A program made the translations under genes and the position numbers. A stretch of 64,000 bases of DNA from Paramagnetospirillum marisnigri (lineage in GTDB: Bacteria > Pseudomonadota > Alphaproteobacteria > Rhodospirillales > Magnetospirillaceae): positions 62,001 to 126,000 of the forward strand of contig NZ_LWQT01000044.1 of assembly GCF_001650715.1 (NCBI RefSeq), read 5' to 3'. The notes beneath the pieces were generated by a model. The model was not told where the DNA came from. It saw only the letters and a program-made list of their open reading frames with translations, and did not search any database. The first letter of the stretch is position 1. Each line of letters begins with the position of its first letter. Positions 23,256 to 32,452 of this stretch are shown here, piece after piece.

Positions 23256-23456
23256 ATGAGAATAGACCTTACAGATTGGGCGGCCCTGCTGGAAGCCCTG
23301 GACGGCATCCGGGCCACGCCCCCGGCCCTGCCGCCGCTGCCAAAGGCCTGGATCAAGCTTGCCGCTCCGGCGCCCCGTCCAGGCAAGGCCACGGCTCGGC
23401 GCCGGACCGCGTCCCGTCATTCCCGCACGGGCGGGGCGATGCCCCTGTCCCAATAG
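23256..23456 (+). CDS. Possible small protein, 66 aa
   Basis: Starts MRIDLTDWAALLEALDGIRA, then turns Pro-rich and basic (ALPPLPKAWIKLAAPAPRPG, then RRRTASRHSR). GGAAC lies upstream of the ATG. The 3' end overlaps the convergent LysR gene by 40 bases. The first third looks like a genuine helix, but the rest could be spurious GC-rich translation. No family recognised. Confidence 0.3.
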   Translation: MRIDLTDWAALLEALDGIRATPPALPPLPKAWIKLAAPAPRPGKATARRRTASRHSRTGGAMPLSQ

Positions 23457-24346
23457 GGTTCAGGTCCGAAACTCTCGGCCAGATGGTCGACGAAGGCGCG
23501 GACCTTGGGTGACAGATGCCGTGAATGGGGATAGACCGCGTTCAGGGTGGCGCCCTGGGGGACGAAGCCCTCCAGCACCGGCACCAGTCGTCCCGCCCGG
23601 ATATCGTCGCCCATGAAGAAGCTGGGCAGCAGCACGACGCCCAGCCCGGACAGCGCCATCACCCGCAGCACATCGCCATTATCGGCATGGAAGCGTCCGC
23701 TGACCGCCACATCGACGCTTCGGCCGTCCTCGGCGGCGAAGCGCCATTCCGCCGTCATGGACAGGCCATGGGTCAGGCAATCATGCCCGGCCAGGTCCTG
23801 GGGCTGGTGGGGGACGCCCTTGCGGGCCAGATAGGCGGGCGCCGCCGCCGCCATGACCCGGATGGGGGCCAGCCGCCTCGCGATCAGCGAGGAATCCGCC
23901 AGCCGCCCGATGCGCACCGCCAGGTCCCAACCCTCCTCCACCAGATCCACATGACGGTCGGTCATGTTCATGTCCAGCTCGATTTCGGGATAGCGCTCGA
24001 GGAAGGCGGGCAGCACCCCGGCCAGATGGCCGATGCCGAAGGATAGCGGCGCGCTGACCCTGAGGCGGCCCCGGGGCACCGCCTGCAACCGGCTGACCTG
24101 GAGATTGGCCTCTTCCAGATCGGCCAGGATGCGCTGGCAGCGTTCCAGATAGGCTCGCCCGGCTTCGGTGGGCGACAGCGAGCGGGTGGTCCGGTGCAGC
24201 AGCCGCACCCCCAGATCGGCCTCCAGCGCCGAGACCTGGCGGCTGAGCATGGACTTGGACAGGCCCAGCCGACGCGCCGCTTCCGAGAAGCTGCCGGTTT
24301 CGGCCACCTTGACGAAGGCTTGCAGGCAATCGAAGCGGGGCGTCAT
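23417..24346 (-). CDS. LysR-family transcriptional regulator
   Basis: 309 aa. The N-terminal winged helix (3-62) carries the LysR signature FVKVAETGSFSEAARRLGLS, then LSRQVSALEADLGVRLLHRT. The periplasmic-binding-like effector domain (about 90-300) follows, with GRLRVSAPLSFGIGHLAGVL and GDDIRAGRLVPVLEGFVP. It belongs to the DsdC/AaeR-like group in which a LysR gene is divergent from an oxidoreductase. It is divergently paired with the DODA dioxygenase gene and probably controls it through the 92-base spacer. AGGATCA precedes the ATG. Confidence 0.9.
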   Translation of the reverse strand: MTPRFDCLQAFVKVAETGSFSEAARRLGLSKSMLSRQVSALEADLGVRLLHRTTRSLSPTEAGRAYLERCQRILADLEEANLQVSRLQAVPRGRLRVSAPLSFGIGHLAGVLPAFLERYPEIELDMNMTDRHVDLVEEGWDLAVRIGRLADSSLIARRLAPIRVMAAAAPAYLARKGVPHQPQDLAGHDCLTHGLSMTAEWRFAAEDGRSVDVAVSGRFHADNGDVLRVMALSGLGVVLLPSFFMGDDIRAGRLVPVLEGFVPQGATLNAVYPHSRHLSPKVRAFVDHLAESFGPEPYWDRGIAPPVRE

Positions 24347-24360
24347 TGATCCTGATCCCT

Positions 24361-24395
24361 CAACAATCCGTTGCCTCGATCATGCATTGTTGATC
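24361..24395. promoter_or_regulatory. Putative LysR operator
   Basis: Two nested inverted repeats lie in the LysR/DODA spacer: CAACAAT-N18-ATTGTTG (24361-24392) and GATCA-N8-TGATC (24378-24395). Nested dyads of this type are typical of LysR binding regions in divergent promoters. Confidence 0.5.
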
Positions 24396-24438
24396 GGCGC
24401 GGCAGAAGACAAAATCGGGGGGATGAAGGAGCCTTCCC

Positions 24439-25206
24439 ATGGACATCGCCACCCTGTTCGTTTCCCACGGATCGCCCATGATGGTGCTGGACGAGACCCC
24501 GGCCCGGGACTTCCTCAAGGGGCTCGGCGGCCGGATCGGCAAGCCCCGGGCGGTGCTGGCGGTCTCTGCCCATTGGCAGACCCTGGAACCCGCCCTGGGC
24601 TTCGCCGCCTGGCCCGACAAGATCAACGATATTTACGGCTTTCCCCCCGAACTCTATCAGATGCGCTACGAGCCGCCGGGAGCGCCGGAGGTGGCGGCGC
24701 GGGCCGCCGATCTGCTGGGCGAGCCGGTGCGCCGCGATCCCGGCGCCGGCATCGACCATGCCATCTGGTCGGTGATGAGCCTGATCTGGCCCGATGCCGA
24801 TGTTCCGGTGGTGCCGTTGTCGGTCCTGCGTGGACCTGGCGCCCGCGAGCATTGGGAGCTTGGCCGCCGCCTGCGACCGCTGGTCGCCGAGGGGGTGCTG
24901 GTCATGGGCACCGGCGCCGCCACCCACGGTCTGGAGGATTATTTCCGCCGCCCGGCGGGCGGCCCGGTGGAGCCCCATGTCCAGGAATTCACCGACTGGC
25001 TGGCCAGGACGGCCGAGGCCGGTCTGACCGAGTCGCTGCTCAATTACCGCCGCCTCGCCCCCGAGGCCGGGCGCAACCATCCCACCGAGGACCATCTGAT
25101 GCCGTTCTTCGTCGCCCTGGGCGCGGCATCGGGTGGGAAGGCGCGACGGCTGCATCACAGCGTGGATTCCGGGATTCTGGCCATGGATGCCTATGGTTTT
25201 CCATAA
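24439..25206 (+). CDS. ygiD: 4,5-DOPA dioxygenase extradiol-family protein
   Basis: 255 aa of the class III extradiol ring-cleavage (DODA/YgiD) family. Family residues include the start LFVSHGSPMMVLDETPARDF (metal-ligand His), AVLAVSAHWQT (second His), GIDHAIWSVMSLIWPDADVPV and GTGAATHGLEDY. The family uses Fe(II) or Zn(II) to open catecholic rings; the true substrate in this organism is not known. AAGGAG seven bases before the ATG is a textbook ribosome-binding site. The divergent LysR gene is its probable regulator. Confidence 0.9.
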   Translation: MDIATLFVSHGSPMMVLDETPARDFLKGLGGRIGKPRAVLAVSAHWQTLEPALGFAAWPDKINDIYGFPPELYQMRYEPPGAPEVAARAADLLGEPVRRDPGAGIDHAIWSVMSLIWPDADVPVVPLSVLRGPGAREHWELGRRLRPLVAEGVLVMGTGAATHGLEDYFRRPAGGPVEPHVQEFTDWLARTAEAGLTESLLNYRRLAPEAGRNHPTEDHLMPFFVALGAASGGKARRLHHSVDSGILAMDAYGFP

Positions 25207-25283
25207 CCCCAATGCACATGTTCTCAGCATCGGAGGCCTCGTGCTAAGTAGCGAGGCATCAAGACCAATGGGGGGCGTGGGGC

Positions 25284-25697
25284 ATGGCCTATCTGGAATG
25301 GACCGAAAATCTGAGCGTCGGCGTCAAGCGCATGGACGATCACCACAAGAAGCTGGTGGACCTGATCAACATGCTGTTCGACGCCATGAGCGGCGACGCC
25401 ACCCGGGCGGTGGATACCGTGCTCAGTGATCTGCTGGACTATACCCGCTATCACTTCGGCGAGGAGGAGAAGCTGCTGGCCGCCTGCGGCTATCCCGACC
25501 TGGAGGAGCACCAGGGGGTGCATCGCGGCATGGTCAAGGAGGTGCTGGACATGCGCCAGCGCTATCTGGACAACCCGGTCAGCGTGTCGCCCAACGAAGC
25601 GCTGGATTTCCTGTCCAAATGGCTGATGCGCCACATCATCGGCAAGGACCTGCGCTATCGCTCCTATGCCGAGGGGCAGCCCGATCCCGGGGCCTGA
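25284..25697 (+). CDS. Bacteriohemerythrin
   Basis: 137 aa, a single-domain hemerythrin four-helix bundle. The di-iron ligands are visible in order: His in DDHHKKLVDLINMLF, YHFGEEEKLL (His and Glu), EEHQGVHRGM (two His), and HIIGKDLRYR (His and Asp). It binds O2 reversibly at a diiron site, serving as oxygen carrier, sensor or store in the cytoplasm, typical of microaerophiles. No partner domain or methyl-accepting gene is attached. A GGGGC-rich purine stretch precedes the ATG. It is convergent with the GT2 gene, and their stops abut. Confidence 0.92.
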   Translation: MAYLEWTENLSVGVKRMDDHHKKLVDLINMLFDAMSGDATRAVDTVLSDLLDYTRYHFGEEEKLLAACGYPDLEEHQGVHRGMVKEVLDMRQRYLDNPVSVSPNEALDFLSKWLMRHIIGKDLRYRSYAEGQPDPGA

Positions 25698-26651
25698 TCA
25701 GCGTTCGCCGGGCTCGTAGAGCTGGCGGATGATGAACAGCGGCCGCCCCTTGACCTCGTCGAACACCCGGCCGAGATAGTCGCCGATGATGCCCAGCGTC
25801 AGCAGTTGCACGCCGCCCAGGAACAGCACCGACATCAGGATGGATTCGTAGCCCGGTACGTCGACGCCCCAGATCATGGTGCGGATCAGGCGGGCGACGA
25901 TGTAGAGGAAGGCCAGGGTGGAGATGGCGGCGCCGACCCAGCTCCACACCTTCAGCGGGAAGTTGGAGAACGAGGTCAGGCCGTCGAAGGCGAAGCGCAG
26001 CAGCTTGATGGCGTTGAACTTGGTGGTTCCAGCGGCTCGCTCGCCCTGGCGGTAGACGATCTCGGCCTCGCGATAGCCCACCCAGGCGAAGATGCCCTTC
26101 ATGAAGCGGGAGCGTTCCGGCATGCGGTTGATGGTGTCCACCACCTTGCGGTCCATCAGGCGGAAATCGCCGACCTCGCGCGGCAGCCGTACCTCGGACA
26201 GGTGGTCGAACACCCAGTAGAAGCCCTTGGCGAACAGCTTTTCCGACAGCTTCTGGCCGGTGCGGGCATCGCGCCGGGCGAACACCACCTCGGCGCCGTC
26301 GCGCCACTTGACCAGCATGTCGGCGATGGCCTCGGGCGGGTGTTGCAGATCGGCGTCCATGGGCACCACCGCCCGGCCGCGCGAATGGAACAGCCCCGCC
26401 GACAGCGCCTTTTCCTTGCCGAAATTGCGCGACAGGTCGATCACCCGCAGGCGAGGCTCGGCCTTCTGCATCTCCAGCAGCCGCTCCAGGGTGTTGTCCT
26501 TGGAACCGTCATTGATGGTGACCACCTCGAATGTGACGCCCAGGGCCTCCAGCGCCGGGATCAGCCGGGCGAACAGCAGCGGCACGTTCTCCCCCTCGTT
26601 GTAGCAGGGGATGATGACGGACAGGTCGGGCGTCACTGGGGTCTCGGTCAT
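25698..26651 (-). CDS. Glycosyltransferase family 2 (DPM1/GtrB/ArnC-like)
   Basis: 317 aa. The GT-A domain begins LSVIIPCYNEGENVPLLFAR and has the nucleotide-binding VVTINDGSKDNT and the DXD-type VVPMDADLQHPPEAI. After residue 225 two membrane helices (WVGAAISTLAFLYIVARLI and SILMSVLFLGGVQLLTLGII) anchor it in the inner membrane. This is the architecture of transferases that charge undecaprenyl phosphate with a sugar for export and cell-surface modification. The start is the ATG at 26651, 17 bases after the lipB stop, so lipB and this gene likely share a transcript. The sugar donor is unknown. Confidence 0.88.
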   Translation of the reverse strand: MTETPVTPDLSVIIPCYNEGENVPLLFARLIPALEALGVTFEVVTINDGSKDNTLERLLEMQKAEPRLRVIDLSRNFGKEKALSAGLFHSRGRAVVPMDADLQHPPEAIADMLVKWRDGAEVVFARRDARTGQKLSEKLFAKGFYWVFDHLSEVRLPREVGDFRLMDRKVVDTINRMPERSRFMKGIFAWVGYREAEIVYRQGERAAGTTKFNAIKLLRFAFDGLTSFSNFPLKVWSWVGAAISTLAFLYIVARLIRTMIWGVDVPGYESILMSVLFLGGVQLLTLGIIGDYLGRVFDEVKGRPLFIIRQLYEPGER

Positions 26652-26668
26652 GATCGGTCCAGGATAGC

Positions 26669-27301
26669 TCAAGGAAACACCTCGGGAAAGGTTGCCATCA
26701 AGGCGCAGTCCAGGTCTTCCAGGGTGGGCGTCAGGCCCAGGTCCCACAGCGAGGTCACGCCGTGCTCGCGGATGCCGCAGGGCACGATGCCCTCGAAATG
26801 GGACAGGTCGGGGTCGACATTGATGCTGATGCCGTGGAAGGTCACCCAGTGGCGCACCCGCACCCCGATGGCGGCGATCTTGTCCTCGCGTCCGTTGCCG
26901 CGATCGACCCAGATGCCGACCCGCCCCGCGCGGCGCTCGCCCTTGATTACGAAGCGCTCCAGGGTCCGGATCACCCAGTCCTCCAAGGCGCAGACATAGG
27001 CGCGAACATCGGGGCCGCGTCGCTTGAGGTCGAGCAGGACATAGGCTACCCGCTGGCCGGGGCCGTGATAGGTGTACTGGCCGCCGCGCCCGGTCTGGAA
27101 CACCGGGAAACGGTCGGGATCCACCAGATCACGGGGATCGGCGCTGGTGCCCGCCGTATAGAGCGGGGGATGCTCCAGCAGCCAGACCAGTTCGGGCGCG
27201 GTGCCCGCGCGGATGGCGGCGACCCGGGCCTCCATCTCGGCCACGGCGGTGGGATAGTCCACCGGCTGGTCGGAAATTCGCCACTCGACGGGGACAGGCA
27301 T
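26669..27301 (-). CDS. lipB: Lipoyl(octanoyl) transferase LipB
   Basis: 210 aa. Family motifs: [16 protein letters not shown] near residue 40, [18 protein letters not shown] (substrate-binding His), [17 protein letters not shown] (catalytic Lys) and the acyl-thioester cysteine in [15 protein letters not shown]. It transfers octanoate from acyl carrier protein to lipoyl domains of 2-oxoacid dehydrogenases in the cytoplasm. GGAG six bases before the ATG fixes the start. It is divergent from tRNA-Leu. Confidence 0.95.
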   Translation of the reverse strand: MPVPVEWRISDQPVDYPTAVAEMEARVAAIRAGTAPELVWLLEHPPLYTAGTSADPRDLVDPDRFPVFQTGRGGQYTYHGPGQRVAYVLLDLKRRGPDVRAYVCALEDWVIRTLERFVIKGERRAGRVGIWVDRGNGREDKIAAIGVRVRHWVTFHGISINVDPDLSHFEGIVPCGIREHGVTSLWDLGLTPTLEDLDCALMATFPEVFP

Positions 27302-27382
27302 GGAGACTCCGATTGATTCGACGGATGCGATTTGGTATTCCCCTGTCTCCCCGTTGGCAAGTCCCAACCGGGAGACCGGTTC

Positions 27383-27469
27383 GCGGCCATGGCGGAATTG
27401 GTAGACGCGCAAGCTTGAGGTGCTTGTGGGGTAACTCCCGTGGAAGTTCGAGTCTTCTTGGCCGCACCA
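27383..27469 (+). tRNA. tRNA-Leu (anticodon GAG)
   Basis: An 87-base cloverleaf: acceptor arms GCGGCCA and TGGCCGC pair perfectly, the anticodon loop is TTGAGGT between GCAAGC and GCTTGT stems, and a class-II long variable arm (GGGGTAACTCCC) identifies Leu. The T-loop is TTCGAGT. Discriminator A and CCA are encoded. It reads CUC/CUU codons. A strong terminator follows. Confidence 0.95.
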
Positions 27470-27481
27470 CCTGTAATGACC

Positions 27482-27512
27482 AAGGCCCGCCGGATCACCT
27501 CCGGCGGGCCTT
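27482..27512 (+). terminator. Intrinsic terminator after tRNA-Leu
   Basis: Perfect 12-base arms AAGGCCCGCCGG and CCGGCGGGCCTT around a 7-base loop, then TTGTCGTTG, starting 13 bases after the tRNA. The T-run is interrupted but the stem is very stable. Confidence 0.75.
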
Positions 27513-27690
27513 GTCGTTGAGGCCGGGGCGCGCAATTTTGATACCCATGATTATTTTGGTGGTAATACCTCCAACCCCGTGAAAAGCCTGTGGTTTTCCG
27601 ATAATAGGGTCATGCGGCGCTTTTCGCGCGGCCGCGACTCGGGTATGGTGTCCGCCCTTATGTGAAATATTGTTGCCCGAGGTTGCCTCC

Positions 27691-29967
27691 ATGAGCATGT
27701 CCGACGAGCTGCGCGACGCGGCGCTGGAATACCATCGCCTTCCCACCCCCGGTAAGATCAGTGTCACGCCGACCAAGCCGCTGGCCACCCAGCGCGATCT
27801 GGCGCTGGCCTATTCGCCGGGCGTGGCCGCCGCCTGCGAGTTGATCGTCGCCGATCCGGATTCGGCGGTGGATGTCACCGCCCGGGGCAATCTGGTGGCG
27901 GTGGTGACCAATGGCACCGCCGTGCTGGGGCTCGGCCCCATCGGGCCGCTGGCCGCCAAGCCGGTGATGGAGGGCAAGGGCGTCCTGTTCAAGAAGTTCG
28001 CCGGCATCGACGTGTTCGACATGGAACTGGCGGAGCTGGACCCCGACCGGCTGGTGGACATCATCGCCGCCATGGAGCCCACCTTCGGCGCCATCAATCT
28101 GGAAGACATCAAGGCGCCCGAGTGTTTCGAGGTCGAGCGCAAGCTGCAGGACCGGGTCAAGATTCCGGTGATGCATGACGACCAGCACGGCACCGCCATC
28201 GTGGTGGGCGCCGCCATGGTCAACGCGCTGCGCGTGGTGGGCAAGAATATCGGCGACGTCAAGCTGGTGGCTTCGGGCGCCGGTGCCGCCGCCCTGGCCT
28301 GTCTCAACCTGCTGGTCAAGCTGGGCGTGAAGCGCGAGAACGTCTGGGTCACCGACATCAAGGGTCTGGTCTATGAGGGCCGCACCGAGCTAATGGACGA
28401 GTACAAGGCCATCTATGCCAAGCAGACCGACATGCGCGTCCTGGCCGAGGTGATCGAGGGCGCCGATATCTTCCTCGGTCTGTCGGCGCCCCGCGTGCTG
28501 ACCGCCGAAATGGTGGACAAGATGGCGCCAAAGCCCATCGTCTTCGCCCTGGCCAATCCCACCCCGGAAATCCTGCCCGACGAGGTCAAGTCGGTGCGTC
28601 CCGATGCCATCATCGCCACCGGCCGCTCGGATTATCCCAACCAGGTCAACAACGTCCTGGTGTTCCCCTATATCTTCCGTGGCGCCCTGGATGTGGGCGC
28701 CACCAAGATCAATGACGAGATGAAGCTGGCCTGCGTCTACGCCATCGCCGGGCTGGCCATGGCCGAGTCCGACGAACGGGTGCGCGCCGCCTATGGCACC
28801 GCGCCGCTGACCTTCGGGCCGGAATACCTGATTCCCAAGCCGTTCGATTCCCGCCTGATCATCAAGATCGCTCCGGCGGTGGCCCGCGCCGCCATGGAAT
28901 CCGGAGTGGCGCGCCGCCCCATCATCGATTTCGACGCCTATCTCGACCAGTTGAACCAGTTCGTCTTCCGCTCGGGCCTGGTGATGAAGCCGGTGTTCGA
29001 CCGGGCGCGCCAGGACCAGCGCCGCATCGTCTATACCGAGGGCGAGGGGCGCCGGGTGCTGCACGCGGTGCAGACCGTGGTGGACGAGGGGCTGGCGCGG
29101 CCGATCCTGATCGGTCGGCGCGAAGTGGTGGAAAAGCGTATCCACGACCTCGACCTCCGCCTCCAGATCGGCGAGCATTTCGACCTGTGCGATCCGGAAG
29201 ACGATCCTCGTTTCAACGAGTATTCCAAGCTCTACCACTCCATCATGGAGCGGGCGGGGGTCAGCCCGGAATACGCCCGCACGGTGGTGCGGACCCGCAA
29301 TACGGTGATCGGCTCGCTGATGGTCAAGCGCAAGGAGGCCGACGGCCTGGTCTGCGGCACCATCGGCCGCTACGACAAGCATCTGTCGCACATTCTCAAC
29401 ATCATCGGCACCCGTGACGGCGTCAAGGTTCCGGCGGCCATGAACCTGCTGATCATGCCGGCCGGCACCTTCTTCATCTGCGACACCTATGTCACCCCCG
29501 ATCCGACGCCGGAACAGATCTGCGACATGGCGCTGCTGGCCTCGGAGGAGGTGCGGCGCTTCGGCATCGAGCCCAAGGTGGCCTTCCTGTCCCACTCCAA
29601 TTTCGGCGCCCGGCAGTCGGCCTCGGCCATCCGCCAGCGCGAAGCCCTGGCCCTGCTGCGCGAACGCGCCCCCTATCTGGAGGCCGAGGGCGAGATGCAC
29701 GGCGACGCCGCCCTGGACGAGGACATCCGCGCCCGCATCTTCCCAAATTCCAAGCTGAAGGGCGCCGCCAACCTGCTGATCATGCCGACCCTGGATGCCG
29801 CCAATATCTCGTTCAACCTGCTGAAGGTGGCGGGCGACGCCCTGTCGGTGGGGCCGATCCTGATGGGCGTGGCCCAGCCCGCCCATATCCTCACGCCGTC
29901 GGCCACGGTGCGCAATATCGTCAACATCACCGCCCTGGCGGCGGTGGAAGCCCAGATGAAGCGGTAA
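27691..29967 (+). CDS. maeB: NADP-dependent malic enzyme with phosphotransacetylase-like domain
   Basis: 758 aa. Residues 1-430 form the malic-enzyme part: [33 protein letters not shown], the metal-binding [12 protein letters not shown] and the nucleotide-binding [17 protein letters not shown]. Residues about 440-758 match a PTA_PTB domain ([35 protein letters not shown]), which in MaeB enzymes is regulatory and lacks transacetylase activity. It decarboxylates malate to pyruvate with NADP+, linking the TCA cycle to gluconeogenesis and NADPH. GAGG seven bases before ATG 27691 sets the start. Confidence 0.94.
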   Translation: MSMSDELRDAALEYHRLPTPGKISVTPTKPLATQRDLALAYSPGVAAACELIVADPDSAVDVTARGNLVAVVTNGTAVLGLGPIGPLAAKPVMEGKGVLFKKFAGIDVFDMELAELDPDRLVDIIAAMEPTFGAINLEDIKAPECFEVERKLQDRVKIPVMHDDQHGTAIVVGAAMVNALRVVGKNIGDVKLVASGAGAAALACLNLLVKLGVKRENVWVTDIKGLVYEGRTELMDEYKAIYAKQTDMRVLAEVIEGADIFLGLSAPRVLTAEMVDKMAPKPIVFALANPTPEILPDEVKSVRPDAIIATGRSDYPNQVNNVLVFPYIFRGALDVGATKINDEMKLACVYAIAGLAMAESDERVRAAYGTAPLTFGPEYLIPKPFDSRLIIKIAPAVARAAMESGVARRPIIDFDAYLDQLNQFVFRSGLVMKPVFDRARQDQRRIVYTEGEGRRVLHAVQTVVDEGLARPILIGRREVVEKRIHDLDLRLQIGEHFDLCDPEDDPRFNEYSKLYHSIMERAGVSPEYARTVVRTRNTVIGSLMVKRKEADGLVCGTIGRYDKHLSHILNIIGTRDGVKVPAAMNLLIMPAGTFFICDTYVTPDPTPEQICDMALLASEEVRRFGIEPKVAFLSHSNFGARQSASAIRQREALALLRERAPYLEAEGEMHGDAALDEDIRARIFPNSKLKGAANLLIMPTLDAANISFNLLKVAGDALSVGPILMGVAQPAHILTPSATVRNIVNITALAAVEAQMKR

Positions 29968-29976
29968 CAGGCCGTC

Positions 29977-30603
29977 TCAGTGCGCCGATACCCGGCCCGC
30001 CCGGATATCGGCGCGCATCAGGTCGATGGCGGCATCCACATAGGCGGCGGGAAAGCGGACGCCGCGATCCCGTTCCATGGCCTCGAAGATCCAGTCCTCG
30101 CCCCGTTCCTGGTGATAGGAGCGGCGCGACGCCATGGCGTGGCTGGCATCGGCCACCGCCACCGCCAGGGATTCATCCATGATGGCGCCGTCGCGAAGGC
30201 CATCGGGATAGCCGGACCCATCCAGGCGTTCATGATGCTGCCGGATGACGGTGGCCAGCGGCCCGGCGAAATCGATCTCGCGCAGGATCTCGAAGCCCAG
30301 TCTGGGGTGTTCCTTGACCACGGCGTATTCGGCGGCGGTCAGCCGCCCGGGTCGCATCAGGATGGAGCGGGGAATGCCGATCTTGCCGACGTCGTGCAGC
30401 AATCCGCCCGCCGTGATCAGCCGGACCGAGGCAGAGGAAAAGCGCAGCCGGCGGGCGAGGCGGGCGGCGAAGCGCAAGGTGCCGCGCTGATGCCCGGCGG
30501 TGTGGGGGTCGGCCCGCTCCACCGCCAGGGCGAAGGCCCGGACCACGCCCAGGAAGGTCCGGCCGGGCAAGGGGACTGAAAAACCGCTTCCAAGTTCGAT
30601 CAT
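29977..30603 (-). CDS. Stand-alone HD-GYP domain protein
   Basis: 208 aa, essentially one HD-GYP domain. Visible ligands: LLHDVGKIGIP, VVKEHPRLG, IRQHHERLDGSGYPDGL and VAVADASHAM. The usual 'HRPYR' block is altered to SRRSYH, but the metal ligands and GYP remain, so cyclic-di-GMP phosphodiesterase activity is plausible. An N-terminal segment before the domain is short and has no sensor module, so any signal input must come from a partner protein. GGATCGACC precedes the ATG. It is convergent with maeB. Confidence 0.85.
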   Translation of the reverse strand: MIELGSGFSVPLPGRTFLGVVRAFALAVERADPHTAGHQRGTLRFAARLARRLRFSSASVRLITAGGLLHDVGKIGIPRSILMRPGRLTAAEYAVVKEHPRLGFEILREIDFAGPLATVIRQHHERLDGSGYPDGLRDGAIMDESLAVAVADASHAMASRRSYHQERGEDWIFEAMERDRGVRFPAAYVDAAIDLMRADIRAGRVSAH

Positions 30604-30680
30604 GGTCGATCCGATCGCGATGGCGCCCGAAGGGCATATGGGATCGGCGGACGAAAATTAAACCGGGTGGAGCGGGAGGA

Positions 30681-31247
30681 TCAGCGATTGGCGCCCGGCG
30701 TCCACAGCACGTCGGCGGCGCCGCCCGCATTGGCGGCGCGGGCCAGCACGAACAACAGGTCGGACAGACGGTTGACATAGGCCACCGCCACCGGATTGAC
30801 CGGCTCGCGCCCGGCCAGGGCGGTGATCAGGCGCTCGGCCCGACGCACCACGGTGCGGGCATGGTGCAGATGGGCGGCCAGCGGCGTTCCGGCGGGCAGG
30901 ATGAAGGATTCCAGCGGTGCCAGTTTGGCATTGGCGGCGTCGATCTCGGCCTCCAGCCGGTCCACCTGGGACTGGACCACCCGCAGGCGGGTGCCGGGCT
31001 GCTCGTCCCCGGCGGGCGGCGTGCACAGATCGGCGCCCAGGTCGAACAGGTCGTTCTGGATACGCGCCAGGATGGCGTGCTCGCCCGCCTCTGCGTGCAG
31101 ACGGGCCAGGCCCAGCACGGCATTGGCCTCGTCGACGGTGCCGTAGGCCTCGACCCGCAGCGCATGCTTGTCGACGCGGGCGCCGTCCCCCAGAGAGGTC
31201 TTGCCCTTGTCGCCTGTCCGGGTATAGATGCGCGTCAGCCTGACCAT
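30681..31247 (-). CDS. PduO-type cob(I)alamin adenosyltransferase
   Basis: 188 aa. The ATP-binding N-terminus IYTRTGDKGKTSLGDGARVD is the PduO/MMAB hallmark, followed by GTVDEANAVLGLAR, the helical bundle with LFDLGADLCTPP, and RRAERLITALAGREPVNPVA with VNRLSDLLFVLAR. It transfers the adenosyl group of ATP to cob(I)alamin, making coenzyme B12 for mutases. No mutase gene is in the window. GGGGACGC precedes the ATG; the gene is divergent from lptG. Confidence 0.93.
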   Translation of the reverse strand: MVRLTRIYTRTGDKGKTSLGDGARVDKHALRVEAYGTVDEANAVLGLARLHAEAGEHAILARIQNDLFDLGADLCTPPAGDEQPGTRLRVVQSQVDRLEAEIDAANAKLAPLESFILPAGTPLAAHLHHARTVVRRAERLITALAGREPVNPVAVAYVNRLSDLLFVLARAANAGGAADVLWTPGANR

Positions 31248-31346
31248 GATGCGTCCCCAAGTCGTGATCCGCGAGGTTTATGACACGAGGGGCGGCGAAA
31301 GCTCTATACTCTCGTGCGTGCCCCCTGATTTCGGCCGGAACCGACC

Positions 31347-32450
31347 ATGCGCCTGTCCCCTCTGCTCAGCGGCTATATCGCGCGCCAGTTCGCCTCGGCG
31401 TTCGGCGGCGTTCTGCTGGTGATCCTGGGGATCATCCTGCTGTTCGACCTGATCGAGCTGATCCGCCGGGCGGCGGGCAAGGCCGAGCTGGGGGCCGGGC
31501 TGATCTTTGTGCTGGCGCTGCTGAAGCTGCCGCAGATGCTGCACACCGTGCTGCCCTTCGCCATGATGATCGGAGCCATGATCTGCTTCTGGCGCCTGAC
31601 CCGGTCGCATGAACTGGTGGTGGCCCGCTCGGCCGGAATATCGGCCTGGCAGTTCATCGCGCCGGTCCTGGCGGTGTCGTCGGTGTTCGGAATCTTCGAG
31701 ATCACCGCCTTCAATCCCCTGGCCGCCAGCATGTACGGCCGCTACGAGCGGCTGCAGGACGAGTTGATCAACGCCAAGTCCTCGGCCTTCGACCTGTCGG
31801 AGGTGGGGTTGTGGCTGCGCGAGCCCCACGACCAGGGCGAAATGGTGGTGCATTCCCAGGATGTGCGTCAGGAAGGGCTGACCCTGTTCCTCAAGGATGC
31901 CCAGTTCTTCATCTATGACCGGCCGGACCGTTTCGCCCGGCGCATCAGCGCCGAGACCGCCACCCTGGTGGACGGGGTGTTCGAGGTGCATGGCGCCTGG
32001 GTGATGGAAGGCGGGCGGCCGTCCAGTTTCGTCCAGGCCATGCGCATCAACACCCAGCTGACCCTGGACCGTATCCACGACAATTTCGCCGCGCCGGAAA
32101 CCCTGTCCTTCTGGCAATTGCCGGGCTTCATCCGCTTTTTCGAGCGGGCGGGCTTCACCGCCGCCAAGCATCGCCTGTATCTCCAGTCCCTGCTGGCCTC
32201 GCCGGTGCTGTATTGCGGCATGGTGCTGCTGGCGGCGGTCTTCTCGCTCAAGCCCAACAACCGGTCCGGCGGGCTGGGGACGCGGGTGGCGGCGGGCGTG
32301 GCCACCGGCTTCGCCGTCTACTTCTTCTCCAAGGTGGTCTACGCCTTCGGCCTGTCCTCGACCCTGCCCCAGGCCATGGCCGCCTGGACCCCGGCGGTCT
32401 TTGCCGGGCTGGTGGGCATGGCGGGGCTGTTCCATCTGGAGGATGGCTGA
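31347..32450 (+). CDS. lptG: LPS export ABC transporter permease LptG
   Basis: 367 aa of the YjgP/YjgQ family. Three N-terminal helices (FGGVLLVILGIILLFDLIEL, then MLHTVLPFAMMIGAMICFW) and the conserved ELVVARSAGISAWQF loop precede a periplasmic beta-jellyroll (about 150-270). Three C-terminal helices follow, with LLAAVFSLKPNNRSGG. With LptF and LptB2 it extracts lipopolysaccharide from the inner membrane. The more common neighbour lptF is not adjacent here. Its stop lies two bases before the start of the PAP2 gene. Confidence 0.85.
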   Translation: MRLSPLLSGYIARQFASAFGGVLLVILGIILLFDLIELIRRAAGKAELGAGLIFVLALLKLPQMLHTVLPFAMMIGAMICFWRLTRSHELVVARSAGISAWQFIAPVLAVSSVFGIFEITAFNPLAASMYGRYERLQDELINAKSSAFDLSEVGLWLREPHDQGEMVVHSQDVRQEGLTLFLKDAQFFIYDRPDRFARRISAETATLVDGVFEVHGAWVMEGGRPSSFVQAMRINTQLTLDRIHDNFAAPETLSFWQLPGFIRFFERAGFTAAKHRLYLQSLLASPVLYCGMVLLAAVFSLKPNNRSGGLGTRVAAGVATGFAVYFFSKVVYAFGLSSTLPQAMAAWTPAVFAGLVGMAGLFHLEDG

Positions 32451-32452
32451 AC

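Noticed and set aside
22307-23392. Long N-terminal extension of the Sel1/SPOR lipoprotein
   Set aside because: The extension has no signal peptide and would bury the lipobox. Starts at 23107 or later expose the LGAC lipobox.
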